A stretch of DNA of 35,232 bases from Synergistaceae bacterium. GTDB lineage: Bacteria; Synergistota; Synergistia; Synergistales; Aminobacteriaceae. The notes below the pieces were generated by a model, which made no database searches, was not told where the DNA came from, and worked only from the letters and a program-made list of their open reading frames with translations. Where the stretch lies: the NCBI GenBank assembly GCA_031277095.1, contig JAISLU010000010.1, forward strand, positions 1 to 35,232. Reading direction: 5' to 3'. The position numbers were made by a program, and so were the translations under genes. This document shows positions 15,788 through 24,151 of this stretch, piece by piece. The number at the start of each line of letters is the position of its first letter. Positions within the stretch are counted from its first letter, which is position 1.

Positions 15788-17068
15788 TTAGTTTACCACA
15801 GATTCGAGGCGCGCACCCTGGGCCGCGGTGTATCCCGTACTCCAGCACATCTGAAGGTTGAACCCGCCGGTGGGGCCGTTCAAGTCCAAGATTTCGCCCG
15901 CGAAATAAAGGTTTTCGCACAGTTTCGAGCGCAGTGTCGCCGGGTCTACCTCATTGAGGCAAACCCCTCCTTTGGTTACGACGGCATGGTCGAAACTCCA
16001 GAGGCCGTTTACGGTCAGTGAAATGTTTTTCAGAAGCTGCGCCAGGTCCTGCCGCTCCTCCGGGGAAACGTAGACCACGGGTTTGTCCCCTGGGACGTCC
16101 GACAGCTCCAGCACCAAGGGGATCAATGCGCTGGGCACCAGGTCCGTCAGCGCGCGCCCGAACTCCCGGTCCCGGTATTTTTCCAAGTCGCGGTCGATGC
16201 GGGTGGCCAACGTCGGAAGGTCCAGCGCCGGCTTCAGGTCCAGAGTCAACGTGACCGTCCCTTGCTTCATCCAGTCCGAAACGTAAGAACTCAGGTCCAT
16301 GACGATGGGGCCGCTGACCCCGAAATTCGTGAACTCCATCTCGCCGAACCGCTGGTCTACCTGCCGGCCGTCCACCGCCGCCGTCAACCTCACGTTACGC
16401 AGATTGAAGTTTCTGGCCAGCTTCACCCAGGTTTCCCGGGTTTTGACGGGGACGATGGCCGGCGTCGGCTCCACGATCGTGTGCCCCGCCTGGGCCGCAA
16501 AGCGATACCCGTCGCCGGTGGAGCCCGTCTTGGGGTAGGATTTGCCCCCCGTGGCCAAAATGTAGCGATCGGCGGAAAGCTCCTCCACGTTGGTGACGAT
16601 GCGCTCCACCCGGCCGTTTCTGACCTTCAGGGCCGTGACCGCCGACCTCCGCAAAATACGGACTTTTCCCTTCTTGCAGTAGAGCATAAGACAATCGAGA
16701 ACCCTCTGGGCTCCCCCAGGCGTCGTTTCGCAAGATTTATCAGGAATATCGGGAAAAACCCGGTTTCCCCGCTCCGTTCTCGTCGGGACCCCGTTTCGGT
16801 TGAAAAAAGCCAGCGTTTCCCCCGGTCCGAAGCGGCTGAAGGCCCCGTGGAGAAAGCGGCCGTTTTTCCCGTAACGGGACAAAAACACTTCCATATCCGG
16901 CTCCGCGTTGGTGAGATTGCAGCGGCGCTTTCCCGCCAGCAAAAGTTTCTGGCCCAGAGAATCGTTTTTCTCCACCAAGAGTACGCGCTCCCCCAGCTCC
17001 GCGGCGCGCCCTGCCGCCATCAGGCCCGCCGGGCCGCCTCCGATCACCATCGTATCGAAACGCTCCAA
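15788..17068 (-). CDS. HI0933/BaiN-family flavoprotein (NAD(P)/FAD-dependent oxidoreductase)
   Basis: FAD-binding protein of the HI0933 (YhiN/BaiN) family, 426 residues. Seen: N-terminal dinucleotide-binding motif VIGGGPAGLMAAGRAAE, GQKLLLAGKRRCNLTNAEP (family hallmark), RVFPDIPDKS, YILATGGKSYPKTGSTGDGY, FTNFGVSGPIVMDLS, and the C-terminal FAD motif NLYFAGEILDLNGPTGGFNLQMCWSTG. BaiN itself is linked to bile-acid dehydroxylation in a Clostridium, but most members have no proven substrate. The TTG start at 17068 follows the tex stop by five bases, indicating one transcript; an in-frame ATG six codons later would cut into the dinucleotide fold's first strand. Confidence 0.9.
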   Translation of the reverse strand: MERFDTMVIGGGPAGLMAAGRAAELGERVLLVEKNDSLGQKLLLAGKRRCNLTNAEPDMEVFLSRYGKNGRFLHGAFSRFGPGETLAFFNRNGVPTRTERGNRVFPDIPDKSCETTPGGAQRVLDCLMLYCKKGKVRILRRSAVTALKVRNGRVERIVTNVEELSADRYILATGGKSYPKTGSTGDGYRFAAQAGHTIVEPTPAIVPVKTRETWVKLARNFNLRNVRLTAAVDGRQVDQRFGEMEFTNFGVSGPIVMDLSSYVSDWMKQGTVTLTLDLKPALDLPTLATRIDRDLEKYRDREFGRALTDLVPSALIPLVLELSDVPGDKPVVYVSPEERQDLAQLLKNISLTVNGLWSFDHAVVTKGGVCLNEVDPATLRSKLCENLYFAGEILDLNGPTGGFNLQMCWSTGYTAAQGARLESVVN

Positions 17069-17073
17069 AAGAT

Positions 17074-19425
17074 TCAGTGTCCCTTCTGGAGATCTTTTTT
17101 CGCGAGTTTCTGCGGGGATTGCTCCGCAAATTTTTCTGCGGATCGTTCCGCAAATTTTTCCCTGAAAAGAGAACCCAAAGACAGATCGGGTTTCGCTTCA
17201 TGCTTTGAACTTCTTTCCGTGTTCCCGCGCCTGGCCTTGTCCGGCGGCCCTTCCGTTCCTAAATCATGTTTTCCCAGATCGTGTTTTCCCAAATCATGTT
17301 TTTTCATCGAGAGAGAAATGCGTTTTCGCTGCTCGTCGATCTCCAGCACGGCGACCTTCACCTGCTGGCCCGGCTTCAGAAACGCCTGGGGGTTTTCCAC
17401 GAAGCTGTCGGACATTCGGCTGACGTGGAGCAGGCCGTCCTGGTGTACGCCCACGTCCACAAAGGCCCCGAAGGCCGTCACGTTGGTCACGATGCCGGGC
17501 AGGATCATCCCCACCTGGAGATCCCGAATTTCCCGGATGGCGGGGTCGAAGGCAAAAGCCTCGAAGGCCCGGCGGGGGTCGCGGCCAGGTTTCGCCAGTT
17601 CCTGAAGGATGTCTTTCAAGGTGGGCAGACCCGCTTTATCGGAGACGAAGCGCGTCAGCTCGATTTTCGACCGCAGCTCCGGCGAGGTCATCAAATCGGC
17701 GACGGTGCATTTCAGATCTTTCGCCATGTGCTCCACGGTGGAATAATTTTCGGGGTGTACGGCGGAGGAGTCCAAGGGGTTCTTTCCGCCGTGAATGCGC
17801 AAAAAACCCGCCGCCTGTTCGAAGGTTTTGGGCCCGAGCCTGGGGACTTTTCTCAGGGCGTCCCGGGACTCGAAGGCCCCGTTGGCCTCTCTGTACTTGA
17901 TCATCTGTCCCGCCACTTGTTTGTTGAGGCCCGAAACGTAGGAGAGTATCTCCTGGCTGGCGGTGTTGACCTCGACTCCCACGGCGTTCACGCAGGAAAC
18001 CACCACATCGTCCAAAGACTGCTTCAGTTCTTTTTGGTCCACGTCGTGCTGGTACTGCCCCACGCCTATGGACTTGGGGTCGATTTTGACCAGCTCGGCC
18101 ATGGGGTCCATCAGGCGGCGGCCGATGGAAACCGCGCCTCTTACGGTGACGTCGTGGTCTGGGAACTCTTTGCGGGCGACCTCGGAGGCGGAATAGATCG
18201 AGGCGCCGCTCTCGTTGACCGAGGCGACGACGATACCGGCGGGCAGCCCCAGCTCCCGCACAAACGACTCCGTTTCGCGCCCGGCGGTCCCGTTTCCCAC
18301 GGCGATGGCCTGGATTCCGTAACGTTCGACGAGTTCCAGAATTTTCCTCCCGGCGTCGCCTCTCTGCCGTTCCCCCGTGTGGGGAAAGATGACGTCGTTG
18401 TGGAGCAAATTTCCCTGGGCGTCCAGGCAGACGACTTTGCAGCCCGTGCGGAGGCCGGGGTCGATGGCGAGGGTCGCTTTTTGGCCCATAGGAGGAGCCA
18501 TGAGAATTTCTTTGACATTGCCGGCAAATACACGTATCGCCTCCGCGTCTGCGCGCTTTTTGAGGGCGTTGCGGAGTTCGTTCTCCATGGACGGCCTCAG
18601 CAGCCGTTTATAACCGTCCGCCGCAGCCTCGGCCACCAGACGGGAGGCCGCGTTGGTCCCCCTGACGAACAGGCGTTTCAGGAGAGAAAGACATTCCTCC
18701 TCCGAGGGTTCCACGGAAACGGAGAGAAATCCCTCCCGCTCGCCCCGGAAAACGGCCAGCAACCGGTGGGAGGGCATGGCCGCCGCGGGCTCGTTCCACT
18801 CGAAATAGTCCCGGTAATTGGCGCCCTCCGCCTCTTTGCCCTTGACGCAGGCGCTGGTCAGCACGGACTTGCGGGCAAAAATCTTTCTGGTCTGCTGGCG
18901 GGCCTCCATGTCTTCGCTGAATCGCTCGGCCAGGATATCCTGCGCTCCTGCGAGGGCTTCGTCCACCGAGCGCACCCCTTTTTCCTCCGACAAAAAAATC
19001 ACGGCCTCTTTTTCGGGGTCGAAATCGTCGAGCTGCGCCAACAGCTTTTCCGCCAGGGGCTCCAAGCCCTTTGCCGCGGCCACGGACGCCCGCGTCTTGC
19101 GTTTGGGCCGGTAGGGGAGATAGGCATCTTCCAGGACCGTCATTGTCTGCGCGTTCTCGATTGCTGCCTTAAGTTCGTCGGTCAGGAGTTCCCGTTCCGC
19201 CAGGGACTCCAGAATAGCGGTCTTCCGCTTGATCAGCTCCTGTATCTTTTCGCTGCGGTCGCGTATCGCCATAACCACCGTCTCGTCCAGGGACCCCGTC
19301 GCCTCCTTGCGGTAACGGGCGATGAAGGGGATCGTACACCCTTGCTCGAAGAGTTCGAGGACGGCGGTTACCTGAATATCCGTCAATTGCAGTTCTTTTG
19401 CGACTAACGCTGTTATCGTACTCAT
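17074..19425 (-). CDS. tex: Tex-family RNA-binding transcription accessory protein
   Basis: Tex binds nucleic acid and has been tied to transcription and RNA turnover. The product has about 783 residues: helical N-terminal part (LVAKELQLTDIQVTAVLELFEQGCTIPFIARYRKEATGSLDE), a YqgF/RNase H-like domain (ATLAIDPGLRTGCKVV), a helix-hairpin-helix region (SRDALRKVPRLGPKTFEQAAGFLRI) and a C-terminal S1 domain (GIVTNVTAFGAFVDVGVHQDGLLHVSRMS). Beyond the S1 domain lies a tail of about 75 residues made of KHDLG repeats and a doubled EKFAE(R/Q)S unit, absent from typical Tex. The ATG at 19425 has GGGGGGA just upstream; an upstream ATG would include that site. Probably the first gene of a cluster with the flavoprotein and CobB-like genes. 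Confidence 0.95.
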   Translation of the reverse strand: MSTITALVAKELQLTDIQVTAVLELFEQGCTIPFIARYRKEATGSLDETVVMAIRDRSEKIQELIKRKTAILESLAERELLTDELKAAIENAQTMTVLEDAYLPYRPKRKTRASVAAAKGLEPLAEKLLAQLDDFDPEKEAVIFLSEEKGVRSVDEALAGAQDILAERFSEDMEARQQTRKIFARKSVLTSACVKGKEAEGANYRDYFEWNEPAAAMPSHRLLAVFRGEREGFLSVSVEPSEEECLSLLKRLFVRGTNAASRLVAEAAADGYKRLLRPSMENELRNALKKRADAEAIRVFAGNVKEILMAPPMGQKATLAIDPGLRTGCKVVCLDAQGNLLHNDVIFPHTGERQRGDAGRKILELVERYGIQAIAVGNGTAGRETESFVRELGLPAGIVVASVNESGASIYSASEVARKEFPDHDVTVRGAVSIGRRLMDPMAELVKIDPKSIGVGQYQHDVDQKELKQSLDDVVVSCVNAVGVEVNTASQEILSYVSGLNKQVAGQMIKYREANGAFESRDALRKVPRLGPKTFEQAAGFLRIHGGKNPLDSSAVHPENYSTVEHMAKDLKCTVADLMTSPELRSKIELTRFVSDKAGLPTLKDILQELAKPGRDPRRAFEAFAFDPAIREIRDLQVGMILPGIVTNVTAFGAFVDVGVHQDGLLHVSRMSDSFVENPQAFLKPGQQVKVAVLEIDEQRKRISLSMKKHDLGKHDLGKHDLGTEGPPDKARRGNTERSSKHEAKPDLSLGSLFREKFAERSAEKFAEQSPQKLAKKDLQKGH
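17117..17164. repeat. 24-bp tandem duplication in the tex tail
   Basis: Two copies of a 24-base unit (17117-17140 and 17141-17164), both with TCCGCAAATTTTTC, encode the repeated EKFAE(R/Q)S segment in frame. Confidence 0.85.
17261..17305. repeat. Three 15-bp tandem repeats in the tex tail
   Basis: Units AAATCATGTTTTCCC, AGATCGTGTTTTCCC and AAATCATGTTTTTTC (17261-17275, 17276-17290, 17291-17305) encode three successive KHDLG-type pentapeptides on the minus strand. Confidence 0.9.
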
Positions 19426-19534
19426 GGAGAATCCCCCCATTTTTCATCATTGTACACCCGCCACACGCCGTTGGGCGCGGCGATCGCAACCGGCTGGGGG
19501 CAAACACGGGTGTCGGGATTGAAATAAAACGCCG

Positions 19535-20020
19535 TCAATCTCCATATCTGGCCATCAGGTATTCGTCGGCATGGATGCCGTTGCGAACGGCGGCATATTT
19601 TTTCGTGCCCTCGACTACGAATCCCATTTTCCTGTAAAGGGCTATGGCCGGTTCGTTGTCGGTAAAAACGCTGAGTTCGACGCGCTTCAGTTTGAGCCAG
19701 TTGTCGGCTATGTCCAGTAGGGCCGACATGAGCGCCTTGCCTATACCATGTCTTTGGCGGTCAGCGCGGACATTGATTCCAAACTCCGCCGTATGACGCA
19801 AACGCGCCCTTGCCGAAACCTGGAGCGCGGCAATGCCCACGACGGTCCCCTCCACCTCGGCCACCAGCACGTGGTCGTCCTGGGACAGGCTGCGGATAAA
19901 CTCATCAGTGTAGGAGACGCGTTCGCTCGCCATTCCCAAAATGTTCTCCATCACGCCGGGCATGACGCGTATCGTGTGTACGTCCTCCGCGTCCCCGACC
20001 CTTACCGGCCTGATTATCAT
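19535..20020 (-). CDS. GNAT-family N-acetyltransferase (YhhY-like)
   Basis: Acetyl-CoA-dependent acetyltransferase, 161 residues. Seen: IRPVRVGDAEDVHTI at the start, VAEVEGTVVGIAALQ (strands 2-3), AEFGINVRADRQRHGIGKALMSALLDIA with the acetyl-CoA pyrophosphate loop R-x-x-G-I-G-K-A, and the C-terminal NEPAIALYRKMGFVVEGTKKYAAVRNGIHADEYLMAR. The last part, with 'Y.R.G.. DE..MA', resembles E. coli YhhY, which acetylates some amino acids; the substrate here is unproven. Divergent from cspA, with its own upstream region. It is not obviously linked to tex, 110 bases downstream. Confidence 0.88.
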   Translation of the reverse strand: MIIRPVRVGDAEDVHTIRVMPGVMENILGMASERVSYTDEFIRSLSQDDHVLVAEVEGTVVGIAALQVSARARLRHTAEFGINVRADRQRHGIGKALMSALLDIADNWLKLKRVELSVFTDNEPAIALYRKMGFVVEGTKKYAAVRNGIHADEYLMARYGD

Positions 20021-20181
20021 GCAGACTCGACACTCCTTGGCAGTAGTTTCCGCTCACTCCGTAAGAGTTGCAGCTTAATCTTCCGGAAAGATTATACACA
20101 GGCATCAAACGGACGGCAGAATTCCTTGGAAGTTCCAAAGGGGGTTCTTTGGAATTATCAATTAAAAAGGCGTTAGGTCCC

Positions 20182-20217
20182 TTGACATATTGACCTAAAC
20201 CTTGTAGTCTGTATATA
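20182..20217 (+). promoter_or_regulatory. Promoter of the cold-shock gene
   Basis: Two overlapping sigma70 choices: TTGACA (20182) with TAGTCT 17 bases on, or TTGACC (20190) with TATATA (20212-20217) 16 bases on. The leader after it can form a small ACCG...CGGT hairpin before the AGGAGG ribosome site, which may matter for cold regulation. Confidence 0.6.
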
Positions 20218-20266
20218 TACCGCCCTTGTGGTCGGTAATTTTATTTGTTCTAGGAGGCTTTTTTGA

Positions 20267-20467
20267 ATGGCTCAAGGCACCGTGAAATGGTTCAACGAAA
20301 GTAAGGGGTATGGGTTTATCACTGCTGATGAAGGTAAGGATGTATTTGTACATTATAGTGCGATTAAGGGTGATGGATTCAAAACCCTTGCCGAGGGGCA
20401 GAAAGTGGCGTTCGAAATTGTGAACGGCGAGAAAGGACCGCAGGCAGCCGACGTCTCCAGGCTTTAG
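20267..20467 (+). CDS. Cold-shock protein, CspA family
   Basis: Small single-domain RNA/DNA-binding protein (66 residues) that loosens RNA structure. Seen: [33 protein letters not shown], with RNP1 (KGYGFI) and RNP2 (VFVHYS), and the closing strand [20 protein letters not shown]. Full family length. AGGAGG lies nine bases before the ATG. It has its own promoter and an intrinsic terminator, so it is a single-gene unit. Confidence 0.97.
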   Translation: MAQGTVKWFNESKGYGFITADEGKDVFVHYSAIKGDGFKTLAEGQKVAFEIVNGEKGPQAADVSRL

Positions 20468-20496
20468 TCCTTTTGAAAGTATAGTCGAAAACCAAG

Positions 20497-20527
20497 GGGG
20501 TCTCCTGCGAAGGAGACCCCGTTTATT
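20497..20527 (+). terminator. Intrinsic terminator of the cold-shock gene
   Basis: GGGGTCTCC (20497-20505), a six-base loop and GGAGACCCC (20512-20520), followed by GTTTATT. The stem is perfect; the T tract is short. Confidence 0.85.
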
Positions 20528-20542
20528 CATCGGTGGAATTCC

Positions 20543-20746
20543 ATGAGGAAAGAATTTCGATATCTCACAGCAATATCGATGGTGTTCGTTTTTGCCGTTA
20601 TCGTCGTGGGCGGTTTCCAGATGCCCTGGAACGAGGAAGCCTTTCGTTACGCGCTCTTTGGCAGCGCGGCGGGGTTTTACGCCGCGATCACGATAAGTAT
20701 GTTCGCCGTGTGGATGATAAAAAAACGAGATGGAAAAACAAAATAA
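20543..20746 (+). CDS. Small two-helix membrane protein, unknown function
   Basis: 67 residues with two hydrophobic helices (about residues 8-24 and 37-59), separated by a short segment MPWNEEAFRYALFG, and a basic tail KKRDGKTK. The positive ends suggest both termini on the cytoplasmic side. The ribosome site is weak (GGTGGA). It lies between the cspA terminator and lsrF, with a 76-base gap to lsrF, and could be co-transcribed with it. No family recognised; a real but uncharacterised small protein is likelier than a chance ORF because of its clean helix pattern. Confidence 0.55.
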   Translation: MRKEFRYLTAISMVFVFAVIVVGGFQMPWNEEAFRYALFGSAAGFYAAITISMFAVWMIKKRDGKTK

Positions 20747-20822
20747 AAAAACGAAACAATAACGACAAGCCTGTACAGATTTGAATTTGAATTTAAATTT
20801 GAAACGGGGAGGGTGATTTTTT

Positions 20823-21698
20823 ATGGCGGACAGCATGGAGAACAAGGCGGGGCACAACTATTATTTGGATGTTCCGCCCGCGTCCGAGGTTTTTTTTCTA
20901 AAAGGAATGGACCATGTGGATTGGGGCATGAAAAACCGCCTCGCCAGAATGTTCAACCCCAAGAGCGGGCATACTGTAATGCTGGCCTTTGATCATGGCT
21001 ACATCATGGGCTCCACGGCCGGGCTCGAACGTATCGACATCGTGATTCCCCCGCTGGCCGGCCACGTGGACGTGTTGATGGGGACGCGGGGAGCCCTGCG
21101 GGCCGCCGTGCCTCCCACGCTCGACAAGGCGGTGGCTCTGCGCTGTTCCGCGGGGAGCAGTGTGCTGGACGAGGACATGAGCCACGAGGTCATCGGCGTA
21201 AATATAGAAGACGCCATAAGAATGAACGCCTCGTGTATGGCCATCCAGACCTTCATTGGAGCGCCGGGCGAAAAAACGTCGATCCAAAACCTCTGCAATA
21301 CCATCGACGCGGGGAACCGTTACGGCATTCCGACACTGGGCGTCATTGCCGTGGGCAAGGAAATGGAGCGCACAACCAAGTACTTCCTGCTGGCCACGCG
21401 GATGGTGGCGGAGTTCGGCGCGCAGATCATCAAAACCTACTATTGCGACGAGTTCGAGAAAATCACCTCCGCGTGCCCTGTGCCCATCGTCATAGCCGGC
21501 GGGAAAAAATTGCCGGAAAACGAGGCCCTCACCCTCTGTTTCCGCGCCATAAGGGAAGGGGCGGCAGGGGTGGATATGGGCAGGAATATTTTTCAGTCCG
21601 AGAACCCTCGGGCGATGGTCAAAGCCGTGGCGAAAATCGTTCACGAAAACGCTAGCGATAAAGAAGCCTACGATTTTTATCTATCCATAAAAAAATAA
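20823..21698 (+). CDS. lsrF: LsrF-like class I aldolase/thiolase
   Basis: LsrF of enteric bacteria is the thiolase that moves the acetyl group of the phosphorylated autoinducer-2 breakdown product to CoA. The 291-residue product matches LsrF closely from memory: LKGMDHVDWGMKNRLARMFNPKSG, VMLAFDHGYIMGSTAGLERIDI, DVLMGTRGALRAAVPP, QIIKTYYCDEFEKI (Schiff-base Lys204), CPVPIVIAGGKKLPENEAL and GVDMGRNIFQSENP. No other lsr genes are in the window, so a role in AI-2 degradation is uncertain and a different aldolase or thiolase substrate is possible. GGGGAGGG precedes the ATG. Directly upstream is a TTTGAA repeat run. The class (DhnA) is shared with fbaB. Confidence 0.88.
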   Translation: MADSMENKAGHNYYLDVPPASEVFFLKGMDHVDWGMKNRLARMFNPKSGHTVMLAFDHGYIMGSTAGLERIDIVIPPLAGHVDVLMGTRGALRAAVPPTLDKAVALRCSAGSSVLDEDMSHEVIGVNIEDAIRMNASCMAIQTFIGAPGEKTSIQNLCNTIDAGNRYGIPTLGVIAVGKEMERTTKYFLLATRMVAEFGAQIIKTYYCDEFEKITSACPVPIVIAGGKKLPENEALTLCFRAIREGAAGVDMGRNIFQSENPRAMVKAVAKIVHENASDKEAYDFYLSIKK

Positions 21699-21777
21699 TG
21701 CTTCCCATAAACAATAATACTTATAGCGGGTTACAAAATCATACACAAAACTTGCACTCATGAATACGTCCACGCAT

Positions 21778-22761
21778 TCATTCAGTGGGATATGGTTTGT
21801 GCATGAAATTGAAACCCGCTATAGTTTCGAGCCTTCCAGCCGCCTGGCGCAAAGCCGAATAAGTCATGTCTTTTGTGACCAAAGACTCGAGACGAACCCA
21901 ATCGGAATCCTGGGCAAATTTTGGAACGATGAAGCGGTGAACATTATCGATCGCCGCCTTAGCGATGATCGCGGCTAAAGGAGTGACGTTGCCTTGATCG
22001 GCTTGATCGAGCGCCTTGATATAGCGTTCGCGGCGAGATTTTAAAATAATTGCAGGAGGAAAACCCAGACGCACCAATATGAGATTGAGGACTAAACGGC
22101 CCGTTCTCCCGTTGCCGTCTAAAAATGGGTGTATACGTTCAAATTGACAATGCAGCTGTGCCAGCTTCAAAGGAATTGCCTCAGCGGCGATATCTTCGTT
22201 CTCTACCTGCGCTCCCAGCCTATTGACATCCTTGATCCAGGCCATGACGTCCGGCAGCACCAAGGGAAACGACGGCGGAGTCATCCCCCCTCTGAAGGGC
22301 AAAATGTCATGTTGCCTGAACGATCCTGGAGTCTCGCTGGGGAGAGCGTTCTTGTGGGGCTCAACTTTCCATAGACTCTCTAACAGCAATTCGTGGATGA
22401 ACCTCAGTTCGGTAATCGAAAGTATCCCTTCCGGGACAAAAACTTTAGGCGCGCGCGCTTGTGAGTAGACCCACTTGGCAGCTTTGGCGTAACCCTCGAC
22501 CTCCAGATAGTCTTTGAGTTCTTTTCCGCCGATCGCACGATTTCTTTGAAGCATTGCTTTGACTTCCCGCAAAACCAGAGTGTTGCCTTCAATGCCGGTC
22601 GAATTGTGAGCCTCTACATACCAAATATCATCCCAAATTGCGCTGGCTTGCTCCAGACTTGGCAAGCCGCCGTATTCCGCAAGATTTTTCATTACGCGGG
22701 CAAACTGAGAAAAGATATTTTGGCTGGATGGCCGGCCTCGTTTTTTAACAGCGTTAGTCAT
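21778..22761 (-). CDS. Fic-domain AMP-transferase with N-terminal inhibitory motif
   Basis: Fic enzymes move AMP (or a related group) from a nucleotide to a target hydroxyl. The 327-residue product has the complete active motif HPFLDGNGRTGR at 211-222 and the inhibitory motif STGIEGN at 54-60, matching (S/T)xxxE(G/N) placed N-terminal to the Fic core (class II, self-inhibited). The preceding residues NIFSQFARVMKNLAEYGGLP form the usual Fic N-terminal extension; the C-terminal ~90 residues look like a winged-helix-type tail. No antitoxin gene is adjacent, in keeping with self-inhibition. Base composition appears more AT-rich than its neighbours, with AT-rich flanks, which suggests acquisition by transfer. 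Target unknown. Confidence 0.92.
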   Translation of the reverse strand: MTNAVKKRGRPSSQNIFSQFARVMKNLAEYGGLPSLEQASAIWDDIWYVEAHNSTGIEGNTLVLREVKAMLQRNRAIGGKELKDYLEVEGYAKAAKWVYSQARAPKVFVPEGILSITELRFIHELLLESLWKVEPHKNALPSETPGSFRQHDILPFRGGMTPPSFPLVLPDVMAWIKDVNRLGAQVENEDIAAEAIPLKLAQLHCQFERIHPFLDGNGRTGRLVLNLILVRLGFPPAIILKSRRERYIKALDQADQGNVTPLAAIIAKAAIDNVHRFIVPKFAQDSDWVRLESLVTKDMTYSALRQAAGRLETIAGFNFMHKPYPTE

Positions 22762-22981
22762 AATGCTCTATTCTATCCTGAATCTAAATTTGTCACCGAT
22801 AAATATAAAAAAATAATTAAAACAAATTGATCGGTAGTGTAACCAATTTGTTGATGGCTTATTTTCAGCCCTTTATTGATAAGGGTTTACAGGTACTCAT
22901 CAACACATTGGACCCACGACCAATTGATCTGCCGTGGCAGAGGCGGCCTGACCCGAGTACCGCCCCCTCCCATCCAGGACC

Positions 22982-23908
22982 CTATGCCAAGCCCAGCAGG
23001 CCGATCCAGAGGGGGAGGGACAGTATGGAGCAAAGGGTCGTGATGGCTATGCCCCTGGAGCAATACTCGCTGTCCATGCCCATGGCCTGGGCCACGATGG
23101 AGGTATTGACCGCGACGGGCATAGCCGCCAGCAGCACGCCAACTTGCACCATTTCCCGGGAAAGGCCCAAGGCCGTAAAGGTAAAGTACGTCACGACGGG
23201 ATGCACCACCAGTTTGAAAAAAACGATCTTCCAGACGGACAAGAGCATTTTGAAAATATTTTCCAAGCGCAGCTCCGCCCCCAGCATCAGAAGAGCGAGA
23301 CCGGTGCTGATGTCGGCCATGATTTTGAGCGTTTCGTTGGCCCATGTAGGCAGGTGGTTCAATTTTGCGAAGACCAGAAACAACCCGAAAAAACACATCA
23401 AGAAAAGCGGATTTTTCAATAACTGCAGCCCTGTGGCTTTCAGGGATTTCCAGGATAAAATTCCGAACAGGGCCAACTGCCCGCTGCCGATGGATAGAAC
23501 CTGCATGATGACAAGGGAAAACGCCAGGATGAGGGTGCCGATTTCCACTCCGCTAGGCCCCATAGCCAAGTAAACGATGGGAATGCCGGCGAAAAAATGA
23601 TTTCCCCGCACCGCGCTCAAGGCCAGGGTGGCAAAACGCTCAGGTGTTTCGTGGTAACGCCCCGTCACCCAGACGACGATCAAAGTGAGGAGATAGGGCG
23701 CCCAAATGGCCACGAGGAACAGGGGATTTTGCAAAACGTCCATGTCGGCCCTGAGAATGCCCTGCAGCAATATTGCCGGCATGGCAAACCAGTAGAGGAG
23801 AAAATTGTTTTCCTTGAGGGTCGCGGGCGAAAACACTTTCTTGTATTTTAAAGACCACCCTATACCGATCAAGATAAAAATGGGCACCACTATCAAAAAA
23901 GCCTTCAC
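22982..23908 (-). CDS. AEC (auxin efflux carrier) family transporter
   Basis: Membrane carrier of the AEC family (malate, malonate and other organic acids in characterised bacterial members), 308 residues with about ten helices. Seen: FLIVVPIFILIGIGWSLKYKKVFS at the start, FWFAMPAI-like segment LLYWFAMPAILLQ, RGNHFFAGIPIVYLAMG, LLMLGAELRLEN, and PVAVNTSIVAQAMGMDSEYCSRGIAITTLCSILSLPLWIGLL at the end, as in the family. The GTG at 23908 has AAGGAG ten bases upstream and gives the family length; an upstream start at 24043 adds 45 unrelated residues. The 220 bases after its stop hold no gene. Confidence 0.88.
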   Translation of the reverse strand: MKAFLIVVPIFILIGIGWSLKYKKVFSPATLKENNFLLYWFAMPAILLQGILRADMDVLQNPLFLVAIWAPYLLTLIVVWVTGRYHETPERFATLALSAVRGNHFFAGIPIVYLAMGPSGVEIGTLILAFSLVIMQVLSIGSGQLALFGILSWKSLKATGLQLLKNPLFLMCFFGLFLVFAKLNHLPTWANETLKIMADISTGLALLMLGAELRLENIFKMLLSVWKIVFFKLVVHPVVTYFTFTALGLSREMVQVGVLLAAMPVAVNTSIVAQAMGMDSEYCSRGIAITTLCSILSLPLWIGLLGLA

Positions 23909-23985
23909 TTTTACACCGCTCCTTAACGTTTCGCGGACTCTGCCGCGATTTTTTGCCTGGGTCAACCCTGAAGATAGTGTACCAT

Positions 23986-24009
23986 CCCCCTGAGCTTGAA
24001 CGTTTACAA
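23986..24009 (+). repeat. 24-bp repeat, copy A (inverted partner at 27143)
   Basis: Exact 24-base match, in inverted orientation, to 27143-27166. It begins CCCCCTGAGC and ends CGTTTACAA. The core TTGAACGTTTACAA is nearly palindromic and resembles LacI-family operators. It lies 78 bases upstream of the AEC carrier start. Confidence 0.8.
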
Positions 24010-24042
24010 GATAGTTTACTCCCGATTTTTCAAATGTCGACA

Positions 24043-24068
24043 AGGGGAACGCCGTCGCGGGTTCCCCT
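24043..24068. terminator. GC-rich hairpin downstream of glnN
   Basis: AGGGGAAC...GTTCCCCT, an 8-bp stem with a further partial pairing inside, between the glnN stop and the carrier gene. No T tract follows in the minus direction, so termination is possible but not typical. Confidence 0.35.
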
Positions 24069-24151
24069 CCGAAAAAACAGTGTCGTTGTGATGGAAATAA
24101 AAATACGGAACTGAAATACGGATCTGAAAATAGAGGCGTAGGGACAGGATT

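Noticed and set aside
22770-22830. Fic promoter in the AT-rich upstream region
   Set aside because: Several TTG/TAnAAT-like boxes occur but none with good spacing, and low complexity makes chance hits likely.
22900-22981. Peptide-like RVRPPLP text downstream of the AEC carrier, resembling a tRNA 3' end
   Set aside because: No TTCRA T-loop, no cloverleaf and no CCA end could be placed on either strand. The 220-base gap is left unassigned.
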